Shown here: positions 10,898 through 19,439 of the stretch, one piece after another
Layout: each line of letters opens with the position of its first letter
Numbering within the stretch: position 1 is the first letter of the stretch
Assembly: GCA_020832105.1 (NCBI GenBank)
Contig: JAFIFH010000008.1
Coordinates: forward strand, 1-64,000
Length of the DNA stretch: 64,000 nucleotides
Source: Idiomarina sp.
GTDB lineage: Bacteria; Pseudomonadota; Gammaproteobacteria; Enterobacterales; Alteromonadaceae
Reading direction: 5' to 3'
The notes under the pieces: generated by a model
Seen by the model: the letters and a program-made list of their open reading frames with translations, nothing else
The model's database searches: none
What the model was told of the DNA's origin: nothing
Made by a program: the position numbers and the translations under genes

Positions 10898-11800
10898 TTA
10901 CTTCATCCGCTCCTGGGTTTTACGAATTGAACTGCGCAGTGCCACCGTCGCTTTACTATTGGTATAGCGCCCTTTCGTTTCGTGGCGAATGCGATAAACC
11001 GCCGGTATGTCTAGTGGGGTCCCCTGAGTCTTTAACAGCCAGCGGAACACACGATCTTCGTGACATTTTGACCATTTCGGCTCAGCGCGCAGATACGCAG
11101 ACACCCCTGCACAATACCCCATACGCCGGGCGACATCACCGTGGGTAATTTGCAGCGGCCCGGTGGCGCGGGTCACGGCCTTACTGTTAAAAGCATCTTC
11201 GTCAATGCTTACAATGGCAGGTTCCTTGGCTGCTATCAGCATCGGGCTGTCATCGGTCAACAAACTGGTCACCCGCTCTTCCTGTGGGTACACCAATAAT
11301 TGCTGGCAGCCTTGTAACTGTGCATTCAGTCCATCCAGGGCCCCCGCTCCAAAGCATACATCGCAATCGGTAAACCAGACCCAATCCGCCTCACTCGCCA
11401 GCGCTGCCTGGTTACGACCGATAGCCCGGCGAAATAGCTCAGGGGCCGGCAGTTTTTGCCAGTTCCAGGTCACATTCGGCACCTCTTGCTGAGCAAAAAA
11501 ATCCAATAGCGCCGCAGTCGCCTGATCTTCCTCGGCGTAAAATACCGTCATAGTCACGTCGATATCCTGGGGCGGGTGTTGCACCAGCGAGCTCAACTGA
11601 TAAGCCTGCAAGTGCGCATAGCGCCAGCAGTGGCTGACAATCTCCAACGACAATCGGCCACTTTTAGCTTCCACCTGAGCCGGCGGTTGCGGGTAACACC
11701 AGCGTAGCGGTAGTATTTTGCTCACCGCTGAACGAATAAAGAACTGTTGTAGCCCGTGATACCAAGGGTGGGACACACTGAAAGATGGGGAGTCGCTCAT
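10898..11800 (-). CDS. Family 2-like glycosyltransferase, cytoplasmic
   Basis: A 300-residue protein with no membrane segment. Residues around 140-150 read WVWFTDCDVCFG, a typical nucleotide-sugar-binding DxD strand of GT-A enzymes, preceded by a conserved-looking IGRNQAA helix. The C-terminal part has CHEDRVFRWLL, resembling the acidic general-base region (ED) of GT2 enzymes. Donor and acceptor cannot be told. It lies between the peroxidase-like gene (86-bp gap) and an acyltransferase gene on the same strand; the acyltransferase neighbour suggests a cell-surface glycan role, which is inference. Confidence 0.65.
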   Translation of the reverse strand: MSDSPSFSVSHPWYHGLQQFFIRSAVSKILPLRWCYPQPPAQVEAKSGRLSLEIVSHCWRYAHLQAYQLSSLVQHPPQDIDVTMTVFYAEEDQATAALLDFFAQQEVPNVTWNWQKLPAPELFRRAIGRNQAALASEADWVWFTDCDVCFGAGALDGLNAQLQGCQQLLVYPQEERVTSLLTDDSPMLIAAKEPAIVSIDEDAFNSKAVTRATGPLQITHGDVARRMGYCAGVSAYLRAEPKWSKCHEDRVFRWLLKTQGTPLDIPAVYRIRHETKGRYTNSKATVALRSSIRKTQERMK

Positions 11801-11917
11801 CGTATTTTATCTCGTCTTTAGGCGCAGATGTGCGCGCTGACAACGCGCACAGTTTATGGCTTTGTATATTACGCGCCCGCTAAGCCTCGGGCAACGTTGA
11901 ATATATATTCGCTGGCT

Positions 11918-13894
11918 TTAGCTTGCGCTAAACATCTCGCGGAATAATGGCTGCAACAGGGCGCCCCCGCGCTCGTTAAGATGCTGCTCGTCAAAGTAGA
12001 TTGGCAGGCCGTCGCTATCACCCCAACATGTGCCATCACTGCACAGGTAAGGCCGCACGTCGAGGATCTCGACTCCACAGGACTGTGCCTCAGCCTGGGC
12101 CGCAAGTACCGCCGCATGGGCTGACTCATAGTCCTGCAACGATTGTGATACGCGGCTCGCCTGCCCTACAAACAATTGCGTACGTGACATATATTGGGGT
12201 ACGTCCACCGGCATTTCGGGTATCGGCGTCAACCAGTACACCGGTCGGTCCTGGGCTATCTCACATGCGGTTTGCATCATCGCGTTGGTGATGGATTGTT
12301 GATGTGACGCATCATCCACAGGTAAGGGTTGCTCACTGACAAAATACTCTGCGGTACCATCGTCGGTATCGCTATGGACATAGTGGCTTGCCCGATTCAC
12401 GATCAGTAGTGGAACATCTGCAGGCCAGTCATCAGAGCGTTCCAACACACTATCGACAAATTCAGGACACAGAAAGCGATGCCCTGGGCGCTGCGCATGC
12501 TGAATGCCTTCCGCCACCGGGCAGGCGGTCATACTTAAGTCTCTGGCATGCAAAAATTCACTTGGCAAGGCCGCCTCTACGGAACGCACCACAGAGGCCG
12601 CGTGGCTATCACCAAACACCAGCACCCCCAGTTCGTCACCACCATAGCGACACTCTTCGACCATGTCTGAGCGTGAGTGACTGCACTGCTCATGCAAAGG
12701 ATTACGGTTAAAAGCTTCAGCGGCAATGATTTCCACATCGCTATCCAGACGCTCAGCGAACTCCACCTCGCGTACCACCATCACACACACCGCGCAGACC
12801 GCAAAGCCAGTCACCACAGTAGTGAATTTAGTACGCACCGTTTTATGCTTGAAAGCTCGCCGTGTCGGTTCTTCGACCCAGCTATAAGACAGCGCCCCAA
12901 ACAAAATACTAAGCGCAATACCTGTCACCACCCAACCGGTATGCTCAAGCAGATCGGCAAAAAATAGCAGCACCGCCACGGGCCAGTGCCAAAGATAGAT
13001 AGAGTAAGAGCGATCGCCAAGCCATTGCGCCCAACGCCCGGTAATCAGCACGCTCTTTTCATTGTAAGCAAGTAAAACAAGCATAGTGCCAACCACAGGC
13101 AGTAACGCCCATGCACCCGGCCATATAACGGCGTCATCCAGTAACACGAAGGTAATCGCCAGCATCGCCCAGCCTGCCCACTGCATCACCCTGTTGCGCA
13201 GGCCTTGGCATTGTAATCGCTCGCCGAATGTTGAGTTAGCAATAAAGTAAACCAGGCCACCGGCGCACATTTCCCACGCCCGCCCAGGCAATAAATAAAA
13301 CGCAGCTACGGGGTCAGCCAAGCTAATGTAAAAGTTGTAAGCTAAAGACAGTACGAAGAGTCCCAGTACAGTGCCAAACAGCACGCCCAGGCGAGGACTG
13401 AACAGTTTACTCACCGCCATCAGTAGCAGCGGGAAAAGCAGATAAAACTGCCACTCAACCGATAATGACCAGGTGTGCAGCAGCCAGGTTTCATGAGCCT
13501 GTGCAGAGAAGTAACCAGCACTTGCAGCAAAGTCTACATTAGACCAGAAAATCAGCGCATAACGGCCCTGTCCGGCCAGCGCCTGATAGTCAGGCGTAGG
13601 TAACAGGAACCACCCCATCACCAGCAGCACCAGAATAAGCACTATCAGAGCCGGTAAAATTCGCACTGCCCGCGCTAACATGAAGCGACCAAAGCCAAAC
13701 TGACGGTCATGCAAGCCGCTGACAATAATGCCGGTCATGAGGTAACCGGAGATCACAAAGAAGATATCGACACCGGCGAAGCCACCAGCGAAACCAGGTA
13801 CGAGGAAATGGAATAGCACCACCGACAACACGGCCCAGGCGCGCAAGCCGTTGATATCAGAACGGTAAGTCAGTTTTGCGGGAAAGAAAGACAC
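11918..13894 (-). CDS. Acyltransferase-3 / SGNH fusion (OafA/YrhL type)
   Basis: A 658-residue inner-membrane O-acyltransferase of the kind that acetylates O-antigen or other surface polysaccharides. The N-terminal acyltransferase-3 part (about 1-375) begins with YRSDINGLRAWAVLSVVLFH, including the hallmark RxxDxLR-like region and catalytic His, followed by GVDIFFVISGYL and about ten membrane helices. The C-terminal periplasmic SGNH hydrolase-like domain begins near 430 with VFGDSHAAS and has an EQHLN block near the end. The start is GTG (13892-13894) with GGGG just upstream; no in-frame ATG fits. The acetylated substrate is unknown; the neighbouring glycosyltransferase may belong to the same pathway. 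Confidence 0.88.
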   Translation of the reverse strand: MSFFPAKLTYRSDINGLRAWAVLSVVLFHFLVPGFAGGFAGVDIFFVISGYLMTGIIVSGLHDRQFGFGRFMLARAVRILPALIVLILVLLVMGWFLLPTPDYQALAGQGRYALIFWSNVDFAASAGYFSAQAHETWLLHTWSLSVEWQFYLLFPLLLMAVSKLFSPRLGVLFGTVLGLFVLSLAYNFYISLADPVAAFYLLPGRAWEMCAGGLVYFIANSTFGERLQCQGLRNRVMQWAGWAMLAITFVLLDDAVIWPGAWALLPVVGTMLVLLAYNEKSVLITGRWAQWLGDRSYSIYLWHWPVAVLLFFADLLEHTGWVVTGIALSILFGALSYSWVEEPTRRAFKHKTVRTKFTTVVTGFAVCAVCVMVVREVEFAERLDSDVEIIAAEAFNRNPLHEQCSHSRSDMVEECRYGGDELGVLVFGDSHAASVVRSVEAALPSEFLHARDLSMTACPVAEGIQHAQRPGHRFLCPEFVDSVLERSDDWPADVPLLIVNRASHYVHSDTDDGTAEYFVSEQPLPVDDASHQQSITNAMMQTACEIAQDRPVYWLTPIPEMPVDVPQYMSRTQLFVGQASRVSQSLQDYESAHAAVLAAQAEAQSCGVEILDVRPYLCSDGTCWGDSDGLPIYFDEQHLNERGGALLQPLFREMFSAS

Positions 13895-13965
13895 ATACGC
13901 CCCATCGGTGAAGTTAGTGCCAGTATAAATTAGTCTGTTTTTATCTGCGCGTTAAAAGCGTGTAA

Positions 13966-13997
13966 AACAAAAACCCCAGCAATCAAGGCTGGGGTTT
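13966..13997 (-). terminator. Intrinsic terminator of acnB
   Basis: Stem 13971-13980 with 13988-13997 (10 bp), 7-nt loop, followed on the minus strand by TTTTTGTTTT. It lies about 40 bp beyond the acnB stop. The plus-strand side also has a T run, but nothing on that strand needs it. Confidence 0.85.
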
Positions 13998-14038
13998 TTT
14001 TATCGAGCCCCGTAATAGGGCTCCGCTACACACGAAAA

Positions 14039-16627
14039 CTAAGCGACGTTAATCGTTGGGATAATCGTTTGCTTAGCGTTATCTTCCGCAGCCTTGAATT
14101 CAGGCATCTGGTCAAAGTTGAGATACTTGTAGACTTCACCAGCCATCGCATCGATGTTCTGCGCATATTCCATGTACTCTTCACGAGTAGGGATTTTACC
14201 CAGAATAGCACCAACCGCTGACAGTTCAGCAGAGGCCAGGTACACGTTCGCACCATCACCTAAACGGTTCGGGAAGTTACGCGTTGACGTGGACAGCACC
14301 GTCGCGCCCGCTTCAACCCGTGCCTGGTTACCCATACACAGTGAACAGCCTGGCATTTCAGTGCGTACACCGTTGCGGCCGTAAATGTTGTAGTACCCTT
14401 CTTCCATCAGCTGCGCTTCGTCCATTTTGGTCGGTGGCGCGATCCACAGCTGTGTTTTCAACGGCTGGGTATTTTGCTCAAGCAATTTACCAGCGGCACG
14501 GAAGTGACCGATGTTGGTCATACAAGAACCGATGAAGACTTCATCAACCTTGTTGCCAGCAACGTCAGACAATGTTTTCGCATCATCCGGGTCATTCGGG
14601 CAGCACAGGATTGGCTCTTTAATCTCGTTCAGGTCAATTTCAATCACTTCTGAGTACTCAGCGTCGGCATCCGCACTCATCAGTTCAGGGTTCGCCAGCC
14701 ACTCTTCCATCTTGCGTGCACGACGCTCAAGGGTACGCTGGTCGCCATAACCTTCGCTGATCATCCAACGTAACATGGTCACGTTAGAGCGCAGGTACTC
14801 GGCCACTGAGTCTTCTGACATCTTGATCGTACAACCTGCGGCTGAACGCTCAGCAGATGCGTCCGACAATTCAAACGCCTGCTCTACGGTCAGGTTATCC
14901 AGGCCTTCGATTTCAAGGATACGGCCAGAGAATGCGTTTTTCTTACCGCGCTTCTCGACAGTCAACAGACCCTGCTTGATAGCATACAAAGGAATCGCAT
15001 GAACCAGGTCACGTAGGGTCACGCCCGGTTGCATCTCACCTTTGAAACGCACCAGTACAGACTCAGGCATATCCAGTGGCATCACGCCAGTGGCAGCTGC
15101 GAACGCAACCAAACCAGAACCTGCCGGGAATGAAATCCCCAATGGGAAACGGGTATGTGAGTCGCCACCGGTACCTACGGTATCCGGCAACAACATACGG
15201 TTCAACCAGCTGTGGATAATACCGTCACCTGGGCGCAGTGACACACCGCCACGGTTCATAATGAAGTCCGGCAGGGTATGCTGGGTGTCAATATCAACAG
15301 GCTTTGGATAGGCTGCGGTGTGACAGAACGACTGCATCACCAGGTCAGAGTTAAAGCCCAGGCACGCCAGGTCTTTCAGCTCGTCACGGGTCATTGGACC
15401 TGTGGTGTCCTGTGAACCTACGGTGGTCATCTTCGGTTCGCAATAGGTACCTGGGCGAACGCCTTCAATACCACAGGCTTTACCGACCATTTTCTGGGCC
15501 AGGGTATAACCTTTATTGCTGTCACCAGGCTGCTCCGGCGCACGGAACAGGTCAGATGGACCAGAGTTCAGCGTTTCACGCGCTTTGGTGGTCAGGCTGC
15601 GACCAATAATCAGGTTGATCCGGCCACCGGCACGAACTTCATCCAGAATCACTTCAGACGCAAACTTGTACTCTGCAATGATCTCGCCCTGCTCGTTCTC
15701 AATTTTACCGGCATACGGATAGATGTGAATCACATCGCCAGTATTCATTTGATCAACATCAGCTTCAAACACCAGGGTACCGGTGTCTTTCATGGTGTTG
15801 AAGAAAATAGGTGCGACCTTGCTACCGATACAGATACCACCAGTACGCTTGTTCGGCGTACCTGGCATGTCTTCACCGATATTCCACAGCACTGAGTTGG
15901 TTGCAGACTTACGCGACGAGCCAGTACCGACCACGTCACCGACAAATGCAACTGGGTGACCTTTCTCTTTCAGCTCAGCAATTTGTTGCTCAGCGTTGGT
16001 CACGCCTTCACGTGGCATTTTGTACATGGCTTTGGCATGTAGTGGGATATCCGGACGTGACCAGGCATCAGGAGCTGGTGACAAATCGTCAGTGTTAGTC
16101 TCGCCAGGTACTTTAAATACGCTTGCAGTGATTTTTTCATCAAGCTTAGCGCGGCTGGTGAACCATTCCGCTTCAGCCCAGCTCTCAACCACAGCTTTAG
16201 CAACCGCGTTGCCGTTCTTCATCTTCTCTTCAACGTCATGGAAGGCGTCAAACATTAAAATGGTGTGTTTCAGTTCTTCACCGGCCAGCGCTGCTAATTC
16301 GCTGTTATCCAGCAAATCAACCAAAGTCGCAATGTTGTAACCGCCATGCATGTTGCCAAGCAGCTTTACAGCTTGCTCTTTGCTAATCACTGGAGAGTTG
16401 TCTTCGCCTTTCACCAACGCAGCCAGGAAGCCAGCTTTTACATAAGCAGCTTCATCCACGCCTGGTGGTACACGTTCACTGATTAATTCAAACAGAAACG
16501 CTTCTTCACCCGCTGGTGGGTTCTTTAATAATTCGACCAGTTCGGTAACTTGCTCTGGGTTTAACGGCTTTGGTGGGATACCTTCAGCGGCGCGCTCCGC
16601 CACGTGTTCACGATATTGTTGTAACAC
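14039..16627 (-). CDS. acnB: Aconitate hydratase B
   Basis: AcnB, 862 residues, the main TCA-cycle aconitase, converting citrate to isocitrate through a [4Fe-4S] cluster. The N-terminal HEAT-like domain specific to AcnB begins LQQYREHVAERAAEG. The swivel domain (GDVVGTGSSRKSATNSVLW) follows, and the cluster cysteines lie in GSCMTNIGH and PGCSLCMGNQ. Almost every block matches E. coli AcnB. The start codon is GTG, 7 bp after a GAGAGGAAG ribosome site. The gene stands alone and ends at a strong terminator. Confidence 0.97.
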   Translation of the reverse strand: MLQQYREHVAERAAEGIPPKPLNPEQVTELVELLKNPPAGEEAFLFELISERVPPGVDEAAYVKAGFLAALVKGEDNSPVISKEQAVKLLGNMHGGYNIATLVDLLDNSELAALAGEELKHTILMFDAFHDVEEKMKNGNAVAKAVVESWAEAEWFTSRAKLDEKITASVFKVPGETNTDDLSPAPDAWSRPDIPLHAKAMYKMPREGVTNAEQQIAELKEKGHPVAFVGDVVGTGSSRKSATNSVLWNIGEDMPGTPNKRTGGICIGSKVAPIFFNTMKDTGTLVFEADVDQMNTGDVIHIYPYAGKIENEQGEIIAEYKFASEVILDEVRAGGRINLIIGRSLTTKARETLNSGPSDLFRAPEQPGDSNKGYTLAQKMVGKACGIEGVRPGTYCEPKMTTVGSQDTTGPMTRDELKDLACLGFNSDLVMQSFCHTAAYPKPVDIDTQHTLPDFIMNRGGVSLRPGDGIIHSWLNRMLLPDTVGTGGDSHTRFPLGISFPAGSGLVAFAAATGVMPLDMPESVLVRFKGEMQPGVTLRDLVHAIPLYAIKQGLLTVEKRGKKNAFSGRILEIEGLDNLTVEQAFELSDASAERSAAGCTIKMSEDSVAEYLRSNVTMLRWMISEGYGDQRTLERRARKMEEWLANPELMSADADAEYSEVIEIDLNEIKEPILCCPNDPDDAKTLSDVAGNKVDEVFIGSCMTNIGHFRAAGKLLEQNTQPLKTQLWIAPPTKMDEAQLMEEGYYNIYGRNGVRTEMPGCSLCMGNQARVEAGATVLSTSTRNFPNRLGDGANVYLASAELSAVGAILGKIPTREEYMEYAQNIDAMAGEVYKYLNFDQMPEFKAAEDNAKQTIIPTINVA

Positions 16628-16826
16628 TACTGCTTCCTCTCATGTCGGGACCTGCCCCGCCTGGCTCGATTCATACACGAGCCTCGCGCAGCAGTTCATT
16701 GGAAAAACGTGTGCATTATACGGGTTTTTGCGGTTCATTTGAATGTAAGCCGGTGTTTAAAACCGCTATCTTAGGCATTCACTGAGTTTATGGGAGGTAT
16801 TTCCTGGGGCGCTTTATGCCGATAAT

Positions 16827-17204
16827 TTACATCGGCATCGCACTAATGTGACGGTATAAATTAATCGCTCGCTCAGTCATGGTATAGCCTTTAGATGAGG
16901 CGCTGAGGCTTGACCAGTTTGGTGCGCCTTCGGTGCGACTCCATTCGGCGCTATCCTGGCGCGGCGCGGCGATAGTCGTGCTGGTTTGAATGTCGCTACT
17001 GGCAGCTGTGTTGCTAGCACGCTCTGCGCTGTCGGTATGAGCGTCTGCCAGCTCGCGTGCGGCACTCAACGACGCCTGCTCATCTTTAAGCTGCTGCGGA
17101 TCAAAGGGCTTTTTTTGCTTTTCAGACGGTGACCCCGAAGAGGTCTGAGTCTGCATCCCTGCAGGCGGGATGACACTCGGCTGTACTCTGGCTGCTACGT
17201 CCAC
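16827..17204 (-). CDS. Small polar hypothetical protein
   Basis: A 125-residue protein I do not recognise. It is rich in Ala, Ser, Gln and Thr with a PP segment near the N-terminus and a lysine-rich stretch (SEKQKKPFDPQQLKDEQ) in the middle; no signal peptide or membrane segment. The C-terminus (YTMTERAINLYRHI) looks like a short ordered helix. The start is GTG at 17204, preceded by AGGGA at good spacing, which supports a real gene. An 8-bp hairpin (16816-16823 with 16831-16838) overlaps the stop codon but has no T tract. Confidence 0.5.
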   Translation of the reverse strand: MDVAARVQPSVIPPAGMQTQTSSGSPSEKQKKPFDPQQLKDEQASLSAARELADAHTDSAERASNTAASSDIQTSTTIAAPRQDSAEWSRTEGAPNWSSLSASSKGYTMTERAINLYRHISAMPM

Positions 17205-17306
17205 GGATGTCCCTGCTTGATTAATTATTGGTATATATCTCTACGTCACTTTCCTCAGGCATACAAGATACATGCCAGATACCGCATACCCTGTGGCAGC
17301 CCGGGT

Positions 17307-18212
17307 TTAGGGCAACGACCGATGTCGCGCGTCATCAAATTGACGGAAGTAGTCCCATACACACTGGCCTGCCGGACCCAACACCGTACCGGCAAGCTTA
17401 ACTAAACGCACTTCGGCGCGAATACGGTCGAGAAAACCTGCAATATTGAGCTCAACCAGGCGTCCGCTTCTGACATCAGCGGCAACCAGTTGCCGCGGTA
17501 CGATCCCCCAGCCGAGGCCACCACGGACAAAGTTGATCAACGTGTGTACGTCATTCACCCGGGTGCGGGTGGCACCACCAATACGATAAATTTGCTCCGG
17601 GTCAATGCCCATGTCCATCTGTCGCGGCAGTACATAAGGTAAATCGCCCAATGCCTCCCGGGTGAGTTCGCCGTGGGTTGGCAGCAAATCTTTGGCAATC
17701 ACCACACTGAGTTCAAAATCAGCCACAAACAGGCTTTCAAAGTCAGCCCGCTGTTGGAATACCGCGAGCCACGGCGTCAGCGCCAGAGCGACTTGATTGT
17801 CCTGCACCATCTTCAATGCATTGAGTTGTGAATAGCCACTAACTACGCATTCGGTTGCTGCAAACTGCTGCTGTATGTCAAGTAATACCGGGGTTAGCAG
17901 GTCAGGGTTGCAGGTGGTGTCAAAGGCAATGTCCAGCTGAGGCTCACTGTTACTGCGCATCTGCGCCGTCAGCGAGGTCAGCCGGGCGTGTTGCCGTAGC
18001 AGTTCGTAACTATGGCGCATGAATTGCCGACCCTGGGTGGTTAGCTCCAAGCGATAACCATCGCGGGTAAACAGAGTGAAACCTAACTCACCTTCTAACT
18101 TGCTCAGGCTCATACTGAGCGCTGGCGCCGTGCGATGCAGTTTATTTGCTGCGGCCTGCAGGCTGCCACCATCAACAATCGCCTGAAACACCTGAAGCTG
18201 CCATAAAGTCAT
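17307..18212 (-). CDS. LysR-family transcriptional regulator
   Basis: A LysR regulator of about 301 residues. The winged helix-turn-helix is at the N-terminus (TLWQLQVFQAIVDGGSLQAAANKLHRTAP, with SLSKLEGELGFTLFTRDG after it), followed by the periplasmic-binding-protein-like effector domain. The ATG at 18212 (MTLWQLQVF) fits the family; an upstream ATG at 18218 or 18248 is possible, and no start has a strong ribosome site. It is divergent from the adaptor-RND operon at 18321, and LysR proteins usually control the divergent neighbour, so efflux regulation is a fair inference. The inducer is unknown. Confidence 0.85.
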   Translation of the reverse strand: MTLWQLQVFQAIVDGGSLQAAANKLHRTAPALSMSLSKLEGELGFTLFTRDGYRLELTTQGRQFMRHSYELLRQHARLTSLTAQMRSNSEPQLDIAFDTTCNPDLLTPVLLDIQQQFAATECVVSGYSQLNALKMVQDNQVALALTPWLAVFQQRADFESLFVADFELSVVIAKDLLPTHGELTREALGDLPYVLPRQMDMGIDPEQIYRIGGATRTRVNDVHTLINFVRGGLGWGIVPRQLVAADVRSGRLVELNIAGFLDRIRAEVRLVKLAGTVLGPAGQCVWDYFRQFDDARHRSLP

Positions 18213-18235
18213 AAACATATTCTTAATGAGTTTAA

Positions 18236-18252
18236 AATATTTATTCAATATT
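18236..18252. promoter_or_regulatory. AT-rich interrupted repeat, candidate LysR operator
   Basis: AATATT-TATTC-AATATT lies in the 108-bp region between the divergent lysR and efflux genes. Each half is itself palindromic and the whole is symmetric around 5 bp. LysR sites are typically interrupted AT-rich dyads (T-N11-A), so this is a candidate only. Confidence 0.3.
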
Positions 18253-18320
18253 ACTTTAACTTGTCCTCAACTACACTCTGTTTGTTGCTGTTCATCAATT
18301 CATCACTAAGGACATTCCCC

Positions 18321-19439
18321 ATGCCTGCCTGGCGCAATGCAGTTAAGCCAATCTATACGCTCGCCCTGCTGAGCCTGTTGCTCAGTGCATGTACTGAGAA
18401 AACTGCAATGGAAAGCGCTGAACAACCGCCACGCCCAGTGCATTTGCTGGAGGTCAGCGGACACCAGCAGGGTCAGCTCAGACGTTTCCCCGCCATTGTT
18501 GAAGCCACTCAAACTGCAGAACTGGCCTTTCGGGTAGGTGGCGAACTTCAGCAACTCCCCTTGCGCCCGGGGCAAAATGTGACTCAGGGTCAATTAGTGG
18601 CTGCCCTTGACCCTACAGACTTTGAGCTCAGCGTTGAGCAGGCTGCAGCGCAGACGGAACTGGTTCGTGGTCAATTTGCCCGTAGTCAGCGCATGTTAGA
18701 GCAGGCGCTGATCTCCCAGGCCGAATTTGATCAGACCCAGGCCGACCTGCGCGTCGCCGAAGCGAATTTACGTGGTACACAAACCAACCTTGAATACACA
18801 CGCTTAAAAGCACCTTTCAGTGGTGTGATAGCGCATCTGCACGTGGAAAATTACGAAAACATTGCGCCCCAGCAACCAATTATGACCTTGCAGGTAGACG
18901 GCTATATTGATGTCAGTATTCAGGTGCCCGAGCGCTTGTTTGCCAGAGTACGTCGGGATCTAGATTATCAACCAGACGTAATTTTTGACGGTGCGCCCAA
19001 CCAAACGTTTAGTGCCAGTATTCGCGAATGGGATCGCAGTGCTGATGCCGCAACCAACACCTACCGGGTTGTGTTTACGTTGCCTGCGCCTGAACAGGTC
19101 AATATTTTACCGGGAATGACCGCGACCGTACTCATTGATGCAGCACGCATGACAGAGCGGGTCAGCGAAGTCCTTGTGGTGCCCTCAGGGGCGGTATTCG
19201 CACCAGAACACAAGCCTCTACAGCCTGGTTTCGCTTATGTCTGGGTGTATCTACCAGATGCAGAGGACGCAACCCAAGGCCGGGTTACTCTGCGCCAGGT
19301 GCAAATCGCGAATATGACCAATCATGGAGTAGAAATTATTGGCGGCCTTGAAGTCGGCGAGCGTATCGTCCAGGCCGGTGTTCATCACTTACATCAGGAC
19401 CAGAGGGTCAAACCCTGGATACGGGAGCGTGGCCTGTGA
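18321..19439 (+). CDS. RND efflux periplasmic adaptor lipoprotein
   Basis: Membrane fusion protein of 372 residues that links an RND pump to an outer-membrane channel. The ATG at 18321, 8 bp after AAGGA, gives a lipoprotein signal peptide with lipobox LLSAC (lipidated Cys near 24). Beta-barrel and lipoyl segments (ELAFRVGGELQQLPLRPGQNVTQGQLVAALD; KAPFSGVIAHLHVENYENIAP) surround a coiled-coil hairpin rich in Gln and Ala. It overlaps the permease gene by 4 bp (GTGA), so the two are coupled. No outer-membrane channel gene is nearby. Substrate cannot be told. Confidence 0.9.
   Translation: MPAWRNAVKPIYTLALLSLLLSACTEKTAMESAEQPPRPVHLLEVSGHQQGQLRRFPAIVEATQTAELAFRVGGELQQLPLRPGQNVTQGQLVAALDPTDFELSVEQAAAQTELVRGQFARSQRMLEQALISQAEFDQTQADLRVAEANLRGTQTNLEYTRLKAPFSGVIAHLHVENYENIAPQQPIMTLQVDGYIDVSIQVPERLFARVRRDLDYQPDVIFDGAPNQTFSASIREWDRSADAATNTYRVVFTLPAPEQVNILPGMTATVLIDAARMTERVSEVLVVPSGAVFAPEHKPLQPGFAYVWVYLPDAEDATQGRVTLRQVQIANMTNHGVEIIGGLEVGERIVQAGVHHLHQDQRVKPWIRERGL

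Noticed and set aside
16816-16838. Hairpin at the end of the small hypothetical gene, as a terminator
   Set aside because: No T tract follows on either strand.
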